DNA of 64,000 nucleotides from Buddleja alternifolia (GCA_019426215.1 CM033397.1:31126480-31190479), one strand, 5' to 3'. Numbered from the stretch's first letter, positions 22,626 to 33,649 are shown. The notes: a model not told the origin generated them from the sequence alone. Numbers and translations: made by a program.

Positions 22626-23970
22626 GAATTGGTTGTGGTGGAAGGTGTAATGTCTTATAATGGAGAAACTATTGCAATTAGAAATGAGAAGATATAACTA
22701 GTTTGATTGAAATATGTTTGTTTCTCTGAAGAATGTTTGTGTGAATTTAAAGATAACTTCATCTACCATTCCACCAATTTTTAAACACGTTTCAACGTCA
22801 ACCATAGTTGAAGAAGATGTATATCTGATCCTGCAACAATTATGATGAAAAATGATTCAGATGAGAAAGGGAATATAGACCTCGAAGAAATAGTTGCATG
22901 AAGTGATTCTATTATTGAGCTGAGTGATGTGGATGATCAGTATGTACAATCATCAATTGACAATGATGATTGTACATACTGATCAAATGATGATTGTACA
23001 TACTGATCACAGACAACAACAAGGATTGCTCGTGGAGACTGCATATAACCACGAATGTTGATGGTGTTAAATTTAAAATAAAAAATACAAGGGGTGTTCA
23101 TGCTTGTGTTAGAAACTTGAAAAACAGTGGTGTAACAACAAAGTGGATTGCAAATGAATTTAAAGAAGAATATAAGAACAATCCAAATCAACCAGCGGAG
23201 GAATAATTGATGATGCAGCACATACATGGTTGACAGTGACTTGTAAAGAAGACCCACGTACTTGATCAAGGCATGGGTTTGATGAATTTTTCAAAGTTGA
23301 TCATGTTACAAATAACATGACAGAGTCTTTTAATGCGTTTCTAGGGAAAATGAGACAGAGACCAGTTATAACTTTGTTGTAGTGGTATAGAACAAAAATC
23401 ATGAAGATATTTTCTAGTAGGTATCAAAAGGCTTTGACTTGGCCCACCAAATTGCCACCAAATGTGAACAAAAAAGTGGAGAAAAATCAAAGAGAGGGAA
23501 GGAGATTATTGGTAGAGCCTTCATCTTCTTGTTTGAAGTACGAGGTGATATAAAGTATATTGTAAATCTTAAAGATAGGACTTGTCAATGCAAAGAGTGG
23601 CAGGTTAGCGGAGTGCCATGTAAGCATGCAATGCGTTGCATTTTATTAATGAGATATGATGTAGTGCAATACATGGATCAATACTTGACTTCAAAGGCAT
23701 TCTTGAGAACTAACAAAGGGAAGATCAATCCAGTCACTGACGAGTCCAAATGGCCTTCAATGAGACCTCCAAATCACAAGAAAAACAATTAAACAAGGTT
23801 TGTTGCAAACTAAGTGAAGAATAGAACAAAATGAGTCTTCTAAAAAGCATAAATACTTTGTTCATGTCACTTGCAAAATCTGTCATGAAGTTGGACACAA
23901 TTAGGTGACATGTGGCAAGAAAGATACACAAAATAGGACAGATGAAAGTTCAAATCAGTCAATGAGAACA
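22626..23970 (+). pseudogene. mudrA-like: Mutator-like transposase gene without catalytic core
   Basis: The N-terminal acidic region is frame-broken (22640-22930). Then comes the MuDR DNA-binding domain (22994-23206: CSWRLHITTNVDGVKFKIKN and VTTKWIANEFKEEYKNNPN). At about 23205 the sequence jumps to the region after the DDE domain (GFDEFFKVDHVTNNMTESFN). The SWIM zinc finger follows in 23439-23792 (CQCKEWQVSGVPCKHA, CxC...CxH complete), with a C-terminal knuckle CKICHEVGHN...C interrupted by a stop. The whole DDE transposase domain (normally about 250 residues) is missing. Stops are also present at 22697 and 23260. Confidence 0.85.
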
Positions 23971-24430
23971 CTGGTATGGTTCTGATTCAATTTATTTATG
24001 TTGATTTTAAGGATTGCTCTTATTATGATGATTTTAAAATTGCAGGATTTTAGCTCTCAAGTTTCAACTATAGACAATAACAGATGCTCTCAATCAACGA
24101 TTAGATAGACTCTTCACTCTTCAAGGTTAGCAAAGTATATGGTTATTTATTTATAAATCAAACAATAATTAAATTTATTAAGTATATTTTTATATCTAAT
24201 CAGAGGAAAATTAAAGTCCAAACAAATGCGTCGTCCAATGAACAAGATCTAGAAGCAATTGGGAAAGTATATCGTCAATATGGTTGTTTAGTATTTTAAG
24301 TATATTTTTGTGACTCTTGCACTTTAATTATATTTCTGTCGCTATGGTTATTAGGTAAGTATGACTAGCATGTAACTATGAATGCTATTATGATTATTTT
24401 GATATTTAATGAAGTAGTAGTTTGAAAACA
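23971..24430. other. Non-coding region after the MULE
   Basis: AT-rich, with possible exon-like remnants of the MULE 3' end (24035-24130) but no frame I can support. TATTTTTATATC and TATATTTTTGTG runs recur. No TIR for the MULE was found here. Confidence 0.45.
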
Positions 24431-24439
24431 TAAAGTCCA

Positions 24440-24938
24440 TTCATTCATAAATAAAAGATAGCATTATAATGTGGAGAACAACATCAATGTAACTAATATT
24501 TATGAAAAATAAGAGAAGCTAATAGGGCACCACTAAACATATAAATAGGCACATGTTGAGCATTGTGATCATTTTGAAGATGTCATGAGTGATTGGGACA
24601 ACTTTGGATTGTACGCTTGTTGTGCTTGCTTCCATTGCGGCTAAAGGCATTCTAGCAATAACAATTACTTGGTTGCTACACATTGACACTTCTTGTTGTT
24701 CTTGTAGTGCTTCTAACTTTATTTCATCTTCATCTGGCTTTCAAAAGGCGTAGAAATTGCACTTTTTAGTGTAACAATAGAAGTAAAGTTTATTCGAGTT
24801 GTCCCTTGATTCAAAAACTTTAACTGTTGCTTTCCTTCCACAATAGCATATTCTATTCTTGAACTTAATCTTTTCCCCAGTGATGCTACTGTTGTTTGTT
24901 GAACTTGATGAATGCATACTTCTTGAAAATAAAGACAT
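24440..24938 (-). pseudogene. GRF-type zinc-finger protein pseudogene
   Basis: On the minus strand the frame starting at 24938 (MSLFSRSMHSSSSTNNSS) contains RICYCGRKATVKVFESRDN and then LYFYCYTKKCNFYAF, the C-x-C...C...C spacing of the plant GRF zinc finger (single-stranded nucleic-acid binding). The residue after FYAF is normally Trp but here is a TGA stop. Past it the same frame continues as KPDEDEIKLEALQEQQEVSM to about 24530. Plant GRF-finger proteins are small, often transposon-associated and poorly characterised. Sixty-five codons plus a readable tail suggests a recent nonsense mutation. Confidence 0.7.
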
Positions 24939-25222
24939 GGAGTTTGATGGTTATAAATTAAGTGGTGTTTGATGTTTTCTATTTTGGGGTTTGTGGATTT
25001 GGGTTGAATTGTAATTCTGGTGCAATTGGATGGTTGCATTATTGAAAGTAAATTTTATGGTTATTTTTTGGTCAGATTGATCCGTATTTGCTACTTTACA
25101 AGTAACACTTCTAGAAATGACAAAAGTAGGGTTTGGAGTTGGGAGAAGTATGATTTTTTGCCTTTGTTTTGGTTTGAGTAGGTACTAGTTCGAAGCTTCT
25201 TGCTCCTAATTTTTTTTTTTGG
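24939..25222. other. Upstream region of the GRF pseudogene
   Basis: Non-coding, T-rich; it may hold the antisense gene's 5' region. Ends at the LTR-like block. Confidence 0.35.
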
Positions 25223-26585
25223 TGTTAGGAAATTTCATGTTAGATGTTTTGATGATGACAGGATAGGATTTTATGTTAGACCTCAAAAGAATATAAGTTT
25301 ATGTTTTCATAGAATAATTGTATAAGCGTTTGAAAGTTTGTAATCTTGTTAGGCTTGTGATTTTTATCTTTATAGATTTTAGACTAAGTATTGGATACCA
25401 AGTCGCTAGTAGAATTCTAGGTGAGTCTATTAGAGATGAAGTTGAAGATCAGCGTCTGAATTTAAACGAAGATGAAGATTTTGTCTTAAGCGACTGCCAA
25501 TCGCTATGGACTGTTTCAGGACAGATTGATAAGGGCATTAAATGTGATAAGGACAGATTGTATACGGAACAAGCTACCTACTGGCTTAGACTGTCAAAAT
25601 TTCAGAGTTCAAACCTACCCCTGTCCAATCGGAACCAGCAGGATTTCATGAATGTCAGAAAAAAGGCATAACTCACTCACCCGTGAGGTACACGCGCCCA
25701 TATGTGTCCAACGGGAAAATCCCAAAAAAATTTATAAATAGTACCCTTCAGCAAACCCCAAAATACACGTACATACACAAGAGGGTCAACACTTTGCTGA
25801 AATATTTTCTCAAAGAAAAGCTTAGAAACTCCATAGCCAAAATTCTTCCAAGCTTTTTTTTACATGCATTCCAGGCAGTCATAGATATCTCAAACATCTT
25901 CAAAGAAGAACCATACACTATTATTGAGATATCCTAAGTTGTTTGAACTTCCTAAAATTAAACAAACCCGTGTTCAAAATCCTCAATCTCATCTATCTGT
26001 GTGAAGAAGTTGTTGATTCTACAAGCAGTATTTCTTAGTGAGAGAAGCTTTTTGGTGAAGATCTTCATTGGTGCTGAAGTTTGTGTGATCAAGGAGCCCA
26101 AGATCATCATCTCCACCTCTATTTTGTAGAAGCCTCTATGCAATCCTTCGATAATCAATTTAGTGGAATTCCTCCAAGTGTTCAAGGAGAAGAAGGACGT
26201 AGCTGGGATTACATCACCCAGTGAACCTTACAAATTCTTGTGTCATTTACTGTCATATTGTCTTACTTTATATTCTATCATTTATTCTGAAAAACACAAG
26301 TAAAACGGTTAAGCTACTATTTGACCAAAACGAGCGCTAAAGCTTTAAAACCATTTCCGCTATGCTAACCCTGATTAAGCGATCTAAGCATTACCCTACT
26401 TTGGTAAATTGCTAAAATTACTAAGTCTAAGTTATCTTTACTGTAGCGCCTAACCTAGCGCTTAGCTCCCTAAGCATTCAAATCTTTAAAAGTGATACGA
26501 AATTTTTTTGAAGTCGAAAAAGACTTCAGGGTCTATTCAACCCCCCTTCTTTCTAGACCCTTTCGTATGCTAATTGGGACCATCA
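25223..26585 (+). mobile_element. Solo LTR, SIRE/Maximus-like copia
   Basis: The block starts TGTTAGGAAATTTCATG followed by TAGATGTTTTGATGATGACA and ends in GGTCTATTCAACCCCCC, TTCTTTCTAGACCC and ATTGGGACCATCA. The GATGATGACA start and the CTATTCA-CCCCCC end are characteristic of SIRE/Maximus copia LTRs as I know them. A TATA-like TTTATAAATAG sits at 25731-25741. No primer-binding site follows. TTTTG follows the 3' end (26586-26590) and TTTTGG precedes the 5' end, consistent with a slightly imperfect 5-bp TSD. ORFs inside (for example 25318-25671) are not credible genes. Confidence 0.55.
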
Positions 26586-27126
26586 TTTTGAATATCCCAT
26601 TTTATAGGCAAAACATTAGCATATTCCAATGTCCAGATTCCAATGGTCAAATTTTGAAGTACTAAAACAAAACTCATCCTCAAAATTTAGGGATGAATTT
26701 GATTTTTGCATAAGGAACTAATATGAAACGCATCCTCAAAAGTTGAGGATGAGCTTGATTTTAGCATAAAAAGTTAACCATTTCAAGGGTAGAAAAGTTT
26801 AATACTCATTTTGGCAGGAATATGATGCCTAAAATTTCGCCAGAAGGACGATATTGGGACAAATTAAAAGCACAAGGAGCAATTTGAGACTGAGGACAAA
26901 GGTCAGGGAGCAAAATGGATTTTACTCATACTTGTGTGTTGTCTTCTGACATATTACTACATTATATCTATACTATTTATTAAGGTTGAGCAACCTAGAG
27001 TAACTTTCTTCGGAAGCCAAATGTGTACTCTCCAAAATGCCCCTACCTTTTACACTTGAGTAGGAAAAAGGAAGGATTAAATGGTGAAACTAAAATCCGA
27101 CATACATATAGAGTAGACAGTAAACT
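26586..27126. other. Non-coding region with a Helitron-like 5' terminus (about 26966)
   Basis: At 26966 the sequence TCTATACTATTTATTAAGG follows an A. It matches the plant Helitron 5'-end pattern (TC then TATACTATT...ATTAA). No matching CTRRT 3' end with hairpin was found downstream on the same strand. The 26586-26930 stretch has two direct copies of a CTCATCCTCAAAA phrase (26675, 26731) and no gene. Confidence 0.35.
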
Positions 27127-28190
27127 AAAGGTGTAAACAGGCCGGCAAAATGGCCGATATGTTAAAGGCCTGCGTGAGCCCATTAGGCTGGCCTGCTAAA
27201 GGCCTGGACCTTCTAAAATCCTGGTCCATACCAGGCTAAGGCCGGGCGGACCCGGCCTGTTAGAGGGCCGGGCTTTTTTGGCCTGCGGGCCAAAAAGCCC
27301 GGCCCTCTTATTTTTTTAAGGTAAAATATCATTATATTATAATATAATTAAAAAAAAGATTAAAGGCCGTTGCACGCTTAGGTAACGTTCAACAATTGCT
27401 GACAGTTGTATGTGGTGCAACGGTCGAAAATTTTTCAACCGTTGCACCACCTGTTTTTTTTCTTTATTTAAATGTTTTGATTTTTTATACCTATAAGTAC
27501 ATGATAATTTGATCATTTTTTTTCCACACCAAACTCTTCCAATCTCTTACAATTGCCTCAATATTATCAAACTCTACTTTATACAGTTCATTATATTTAT
27601 ATCAATTATATAATTCATTATATTTAGTTCAATATATTCATGTAATTGGTGACAAATCTATTGACTAAATTTTAAGTTTATTTATCCATTTTAATAAAAT
27701 CAAAGTATTTAAAACCTTTAAACATATATTGTTAGTTGTCACTAATTGTTTGTAACCAATTAAGTTTCCTAATATCGATTCTATTATCCCCCATTCTATA
27801 ATATTGTATAAAAATATTATTTTAACAACATCAAAATAATAAACTAACAAGTAATAACTAAATTGAGTAATTAATTATAGTAATAAATTATGAACTAACA
27901 AGTACTAAATAAATATATATTAGATTAAATAATATAAATAAATAATTAACAAAAGTAAATAAATAAATAAACTAACAAAAAAGCCTTCAAGGTTGGCCTT
28001 GTTAGGCCTTATGAAAAGCCTATCAAGGCCAACCTTGAAAGGCCATTTTGGCCAAAATGGCTTCAATAAGCCTAATAGGCCGACCTGTTAAGCTAACAGG
28101 ACGGCCTGTTAGCTAAAGGGGCCGAGTGGGCCCCTTTATCATTAAGGTCAAGGTCTTAATGGGCCGAGCCAGGCCGGCCCGAGTAAACCC
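27127..28190. mobile_element. hAT-like non-autonomous element (GGCCGG/GGCCCGG termini)
   Basis: The ends are GTGTAAACAGGCCGG (about 27139) and, inverted, GTGGGTTTACTCGGGCCGG (about 28165-28187). This GTGTAAAC-GGGCCGG type is widespread in plants as non-autonomous hAT-like repeats. Inside, AGGCC and GGGCC phrases recur many times at both ends. A perfect hairpin occurs at 27412-27424 and 27438-27450 (GTGGTGCAACGGT and its complement around a 13-base loop). No coding; no clear 8-bp TSD. Confidence 0.55.
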
Positions 28191-28954
28191 ACTACGTTTC
28201 TTTTTCTCCTCGAGCGGTTTATCATTTTCATCAAAGTTTCTTCAAATAAACACCATTCAAGCCTTGACACATTTCTACCGGTAATACTTTTTACTTTCAG
28301 ATATATATTAATAATCTTTTTTTTTTTTTTTACATACTAGTAATACACCCGAGTAATTTCTTACTTAATAATTTTTCCTTTTTCATTGATTTGTTAAAAT
28401 AGTTATATATTCGACACATTTAATTTGAGTTGGGTTATGCTTATCATTTTGAGTATCGAAAGAAAAGAAACAAAGAATATGACACGCTGGGAAACTGAAA
28501 TCATAACTAGCATTTCACATATTATTAATTTTTAGTTTCATATTTTAGTGAAGTTTAGTAGTAGATATTTAGTCTGAACTGGTATGATATTTATCTTTAG
28601 TTAATTGAAATAAAACTTTCTTTGGGCATGATATTTATCTTTCGAATTATGTACAAATTTTGATAAATTGTATGTATTGATAAATATTTCTCATATTTTT
28701 TATTAATGAAAAAGTTCAAGATGCTGTCATAGAAGTTGTACGAAGTTTTATATAAAGAAAAAAGCAAGTCTTATTAGTAAAAACCTACATTCATTACGAT
28801 TTAATCCTTATTATGATGTATTCTTATTTTCATTTTAATACTTCAAACAACATTATCATAAATGGTATGCGGACATGAAAGAATACAAGTGTGATTGCAA
28901 AATTTTGTTAATTTATTTAATATGAGATAGATTATACGAGTACAAACTTATAAA
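28191..28954. other. AT-rich non-coding flank of the large CACTA element
   Basis: No gene. ACTAGTAATACACCCG at 28336-28351 looks like the inverted 3' end of a plant Helitron (CTAGT end), but the usual hairpin is not complete. Nothing else is supported. Confidence 0.4.
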
Positions 28955-29262
28955 CACTACAAGAAATGTTAGTTTTGACAAAGGCTAAAAGTCGTTGCCT
29001 TTAACTAATACGTGTTGTCAATAGTCATCCACAATAACTTCACAACGGCTTATCAGTCGTTGTATCCGTGAGGGTTGCTATTACTTCCGCAACTGCTTTT
29101 AGCCGTTGCGAAAGTATTAACAACCTATAACAATGGTTTAGAAGCATTGTCCATAGAGGCCAAAATTATGATTTTGGCTCTATAATAAACGGCTAAAGAG
29201 CCGTTGTGGATTAAGTGGAATTCCACTTATCCACAACGGCTCTCAAGCCATTGCCAAAGGTT
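28955..29262. promoter_or_regulatory. CACTA left TIR and subterminal repeats
   Basis: TIR CACTACAAGAAATGT followed by repeated short motifs of the type CAACGGCT / AGCCGTTG, in both orientations (for example near 29042, 29100, 29209 and 29232). In En/Spm such subterminal motifs bind the regulator TnpA; here the motif is different and its binding protein unknown. A perfect-looking inverted pair at 29199-29245 (AGCCGTTGTGGATTAAGTGG and its complement) forms a hairpin. Confidence 0.75.
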
Positions 29263-29491
29263 GTTTTTTCTTTTTTAAAAATTTTTATTTTCAGTTTTTA
29301 ATACAATTAAATTAGAAAAAAAGTTCTAAAAAACTCGAAATTACAAAATTAAGACAAAAGTACAACTATTTTTTATATAACTAATATCAAAATCACAAAA
29401 AATGCAATGTATAATACAAATCAACCCGAAATATTTAACGAAAAACCGCAAAAATTACAAAATGAATTATCAAAAAATGTGGAGTGAAGGT

Positions 29492-29655
29492 CTAAAAACA
29501 TGTACACTCATTCATCTTCTATGGTGAAATGGCCAGAAATGCCCATTGCTCCTATAACAAAGGCACCACACAGCACAAGTCCCCCAACACGACATGACAG
29601 GTAGTTGATAGGACCTTACTCCACGTCAATGCTTGAAATGATGCTCAAATAAAGA
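29492..29655 (-). pseudogene. Captured host gene fragment, C-terminal membrane-like exon
   Basis: On the minus strand the frame from about 29663 reads LSIISSIDVE, a stop codon (TAA, possibly part of an AAG splice acceptor), then GPINYLSCRVGGLVLCGAFV and IGAMGISGHFTIEDE ending in TGA near 29516. The hydrophobic stretch and acidic tail look like real protein, not transposon text. It lies 230 bp inside the CACTA end. I do not recognise the family. CACTA elements often pick up host exons. Confidence 0.4.
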
Positions 29656-29662
29656 TCTCAAT

Positions 29663-30014
29663 CTGCCAAATCAACCCAAAAATCATTTAGGAACAAGAAA
29701 CATTGCCATCATTTTTCAAAACTACTTTAGTTACACAAATGAATCGAACACCAAAGTATGCACATAAACAAAGACACAACAATAATTATGTTCTACGTGG
29801 TCGATCCACAACTGCTAGACAAGCGAGTAATATCATATATAGCAAACAGGTTCTCAAGAAAAAAATTAAATTTAATAGAAGATAAAGGTTGACATGCAAA
29901 ATGCAATCATAGTTAAGCTTAAGCATCCCAAGAGGGAAACAAAATGTACTTTTGGGGGATTGTGGTACGACAATTGACAAGCTAAACCATATTCGATAAT
30001 CCGACTGAGGCTAT
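29663..30014. other. CACTA interior, no gene seen
   Basis: Non-coding; a short ORF at 29703-29885 has no recognisable domain and is not supported. Confidence 0.4.
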
Positions 30015-30289
30015 TCTATAGTAGGGGTGGCATTGGTTGGGTCTGGCCCAGGCCCAGACCCAAAACTTTGGGTCTGTGTCTGGCCCAGACCCAATACATT
30101 GGGTCTAGAGGAAGGCCCAGGCCCAATGGGTCTTGTCATTGGGTCTACTTTTGAGACCCAATGTTTTGGGTCCAGGTCTGGGTCTGGACCCAATCTTTTG
30201 GGTCCATGCCTAGACCCATTTCCTTCTTATATTTTTTGGGCTTTGTTTGAGTTTTATTTTTTTCAAATACTAATTATTTCTCACACAAT

Positions 30290-30331
<42 letters not shown>

Positions 30332-30350
30332 GTATGTATGTATATTTATA
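30015..30350. repeat. GGGTCTGG-rich hAT-like fragment and (CA)n(TA)n
   Basis: Starts GTAGGGGTGGCATTGG, like the TAGGGATGGCAA terminus of the hAT at 32633. It continues as about 200 bp of GGGTCTGG / CCCAGACCC and CATTGGGTCT variants on both strands. It appears truncated, with no matching right end. It is followed by a (CA)n(TA)n microsatellite at 30288-30345. Confidence 0.45.
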
Positions 30351-30945
30351 TACATATAATTTCACTAATATTATGCTACAAGGTTTGTGGAAATGCTTGA
30401 ATATTTGCATTCTGTTGCAATGCACAATATTTTTCCAACATATTGCTAAATTATTTATAAATAGTTATAGCTATTCAATTGTATATCTCTATGATATATT
30501 TTATGTTATTATTTAATGGAAGCTAGTAAATTGCAGTTTCATCCCACAGGCAAGGCAAAGCAAAAATTGCAGCAACCAAAAACCAAAAATAACAAATGTC
30601 AGCAGCAAATTATAGTGTCGTGCACAATCGAAACAAGCATTTCAACTTGCATTTCAATTATAGTGTCGAATATTCAAGCATTTCCACAAACCTTGTAACA
30701 AAACAAAACCAAAATTTAACTCGACTTTGACAAACATTTCATGAAATTCAAGTACCAGATCTTCTGCCTTTCTCCCCGGTTCACAAAAACCCTCCTCATC
30801 AAACAAGTTCCCTAATTATACACAAATTCTGTACATCAAGAATGATAGAGTTGGGCGATTAAGTACATGCAAATAACCAATACAGGTATAAAAATAAGAA
30901 CAAATTCAAAATTGCCTGTGTCTATCATTTTCATTTCAAGTCAGT
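30351..30945. other. CACTA interior, no gene seen
   Basis: AT-rich. Within it, 30381-30415 (CTTGTAAATATTTGC-like text) and 30640-30695 share an inverted TGGAAATGCTTGAATATT phrase, a local hairpin pair about 280 bp apart. No coding support. Confidence 0.4.
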
Positions 30946-30986
30946 TTAATCCTCATCTGCAGAAGACTTTGAGGAAACACCATTAC
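30946..30986 (-). pseudogene. Putative last exon of captured gene
   Basis: On the minus strand an acceptor-like TTGATTGTTCAG is followed by coding GNGVSSKSSADED and TAA. The Ser/Asp-rich C-terminal tail is plausible for a host protein. Two more exon-like blocks with GT-AG borders lie upstream on the same strand (39098-39148, 40203-40321), separated from it by the nested copia element A. Confidence 0.38.
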
Positions 30987-31290
30987 CTGAACAATCAAAC
31001 AATTATACAGTTAATTCAATGAAAAGAAAAGGTTTCACATAGTTAATTCAAATAATTATACATAGTTTTTATACCTATACTATAGAATCTATAGTCATTG
31101 CAACGTTCAGCGCTGTGTACAAAAGTACTATACTAAGCATAATCCCACTTGTTTGATTAGCCTTGGTGGTCATTATTCCTCCATTACTTAACCAATTCAA
31201 AGAGATAGAAACCAACACCACACGAAAAAATTGCAACATTCATACATTATATTGGCGTGTACATTTTTTTAGTACACTAAGTAGGCCTAC
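30987..31290. other. CACTA interior, probable intron of captured gene
   Basis: No coding; it would be the intron between the exon at 30946 and the upstream exons. No repeat recognised. Confidence 0.35.
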
Positions 31291-31699
31291 TGGCAATTTT
31301 GGTACAAATTGGCCGAAAAATTTGAATTTGGCCTGAAAATTTGGGGATTTTAACTAAAATTTGGTTATGTTGACTGAAATTGGGGATTTTGACTGATTTG
31401 GATTAATTTTTTTATTAAACTTAACTTTTAAAATAAATGACTTATTTAATATATTATTTTATAAATTAAATAAAAAAGGAAAGAAAAAAGCAAAAAGGAA
31501 AAGTGAGGGTGGGGAATAGTGTCATCCTCCCCTCCCCTCCCCTCACGCAGTCCACACACACACACATATATATACACTATATATATAAAGTGAGGGTGGG
31601 GAATAGTGTCATTTTCCCCACCCCACCCCATGTTGAAATTTTCGTAATAAATGTTTGTATAAAACAAGTGTTTAATGAAGAATTAAATAGAACTTGTTT

Positions 31700-32345
31700 A
31701 TAACATTTATGAGGAAGTTTTTTATCCCACGTAGGAAAAGTAAGTAAGTTGAAGTGGGTATATAATACATGTATTTTCTTGAATACTTAAATTGATAAGT
31801 TAAAAGGGAGTGGAGGGATCACCCACGCCCGGTGTTGATCCGGGTCGGATCGAACGGGCCGGGCCGTGGCCCTTGCATCGATGGTCGTAGTCTATCTTTT
31901 TGCTGAAAATTCTAATTTAAGTATGGAAAAGTCACAAAGTGTGCCAAAATTTAAACTTTTTGACCGTTAAAACGAAATGGTTTAAGTTTGGCGCCATAAC
32001 TCTTCAGCTTGAACGAAAAGGTGCAATCTTTTCGTTCAACAACTTATCTGAAGCAATGTGATTTTTCAGTGATGGCTTTACGTTTTCTATATAAATCTAA
32101 GCCTTAAATCCGAAATAAGAACTTCATTACAATAAAAAATATACAATTTTCGTTTCTTTTGAAATCTGCTCTATTCAAGAATATTCAAAAACTGCTACTT
32201 GAATATTGTATTGTCAATTTTATCTTGGGAGACTTATTTGTTGGAACCTAACAGTAATGGGTACAAATAAAGTCTTAAAGAAAGAACAATTCTCGACTCG
32301 GACAAAATCTCAGTTACAATTTCTTCAACACCCCACCCTACCCTC
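31700..32345 (+). repeat. LTR-like fragment, possibly copia
   Basis: ATCCCACGTAGGAAAAGTAA followed by GTTGAAGTGGGTATATAATAC, a GC-rich GATCCGGGTCGGATCG stretch, a TATA-like TCTATATAAATCTAAG at 32087-32102 and a TTGAATATTGTATTGTC tail resemble a plant copia LTR (U3, TATA, R-U5). Clear TG...CA ends and a partner are missing. Confidence 0.33.
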
Positions 32346-32473
32346 ACCCTCACCTTCACGCACACACAGTCCACACACACACATATATATATATATATAC
32401 ACTATATATATTCACACACAAAAAGACAGTCACACACACACACATATATATATATACACACACACACATATAT

Positions 32474-32516
<43 letters not shown>

Positions 32517-32632
32517 CACATGCATATACACACACACAATCACACACATACATATATATATACACACATATATATACACACACATATAAGTATTTTTCTT
32601 TTAAGTATATATATACACACACACATGGTGAT
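32346..32632. repeat. Compound (CA)n/(TA)n microsatellite
   Basis: About 270 bp of alternating CACACA and TATATA tracts, with GCGCGC at 32479-32484. ORFs across it on both strands (for example 32206-32589 and 32356-32622) are low-complexity artefacts. Confidence 0.85.
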
Positions 32633-32843
32633 TAGGGATGGCAATGGGACCGGGTCTAATGAGTACTCGTCCCGGACCCGTCCCTAATGGGACGGGAATG
32701 AGTCCAAAAAAAGGGGACCGGGTCCGAGTCCGGGTATCGAAAATCAAGACCTGGCCGGGTCCGGGACGGGAAACGAGTCCAATCGATACCCGTCTCGGAC
32801 CCGAACCCGGACCCGGTCCCGGTCAAAATAATTATAATATTTT

Positions 32844-32879
<36 letters not shown>

Positions 32880-33295
32880 AGTGTATATATATTATTATAT
32901 ATGTAGTAAATTATATATATATATATGTTGTTAGTGTGTATATATATATATATTATTATATATGTAGTGGTGGACACTTTTGTATAGTGGGAGACATAAG
33001 TGTCCACCTATATATGTTGGGGGGAGAAGAAGAAGGAGGAGCCGGTGGGGAGAAGGAAAAAAAAAAGAAAGAAGAAGAAGGAGTAGAAGAAAAAGAAAAA
33101 AAAAAGGAAGAAGAAGAAGGGGCGGTCGGGGGGCAATGGGAAGGACCCGGACCCGCCGGGAAATGACCGGGTCCGGGACGGGTCTGGGCGGGACCGGGAA
33201 ATGACCAGGTCCGGGACGGGTCCGGGTCCAATTTTTTTTTAACGGGACGGGAAATGAGTCCTGCCCAACCCGTCCCATTCCCGTTGCCATCCCTA
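32633..33295. mobile_element. hAT non-autonomous element with perfect 8-bp TSD
   Basis: Left end TAGGGATGGCAATGGGA; the right end, inverted, reads TAGGGATGGCAACGGGA. ATGGTGAT lies immediately outside on both sides (32625-32632 and 33296-33303), a perfect 8-bp TSD, the hAT signature. The interior is GGACCCGG/CCGGGTCC-rich near both ends, with (TA)n at 32850-32955 and a purine-rich GAAGAAG tract at 33025-33120. There is no transposase; length is 663 bp. Confidence 0.85.
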
Positions 33296-33649
33296 ATGGT
33301 GATGCAGGGGGTGGGGTGGGGTGGGGTGGGTGGGGGACTGGTGGGTGGTGATGCAGGGGGTGTGGTGGGTTTTTTTTTTTTTTATGAAATAATAAATTTT
33401 TTTTAGTTTATATTTAAAATAAAAAAATCCCAAATTAAGTCAAAATCCCCTAATTTAAGTCAAAATCAGTCAAAATCTTCAATTTCAGTCAAAATCCCCA
33501 AATTTTAGTCAAAATTCCCAAATTTTCCGACCAAATTCAAATTTTCAAGCCAATTTTCAATTTTAACATAAACAGGGGAGTTAGTTGTTTACATTCTATT
33601 CTATTTTACACTAAAATACACTAAAAAATTGAATTAGAAGTCTATTATT

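Larger units (their letters stand above)
31291..33575. repeat. Long imperfect inverted repeat (MULE-like or foldback) with nested content
   Basis: The left arm (31291-31430: GAATTTGGCCTGAAAATTTG, GGGGATTTTGACTGA) is mirrored by the right arm (about 33430-33575: CAGTCAAAATC, CCCCAAATTTTAGTCAAAAT). Between them lie two copies of a GTGAGGGTGGGGAATAGTGT segment (31503, 31590), microsatellites, an LTR-like piece and the hAT at 32633-33295. No TSD could be fixed; the superfamily is uncertain. Confidence 0.45.

Noticed and set aside
25318..25937. Two ORFs (117 and 84 codons) in the SIRE-like LTR
   Set aside because: They lie inside an LTR with promoter-like sequence and show no domain.
32206..32622. 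ORFs in the (CA)n/(TA)n tract
   Set aside because: Translations are low-complexity products of a microsatellite on both strands.
32931..33290. ORFs in the hAT interior (Lys/Glu- or Leu/Phe/Pro-rich)
   Set aside because: They read a purine-rich tract and GGACCCGG repeats; no domain.
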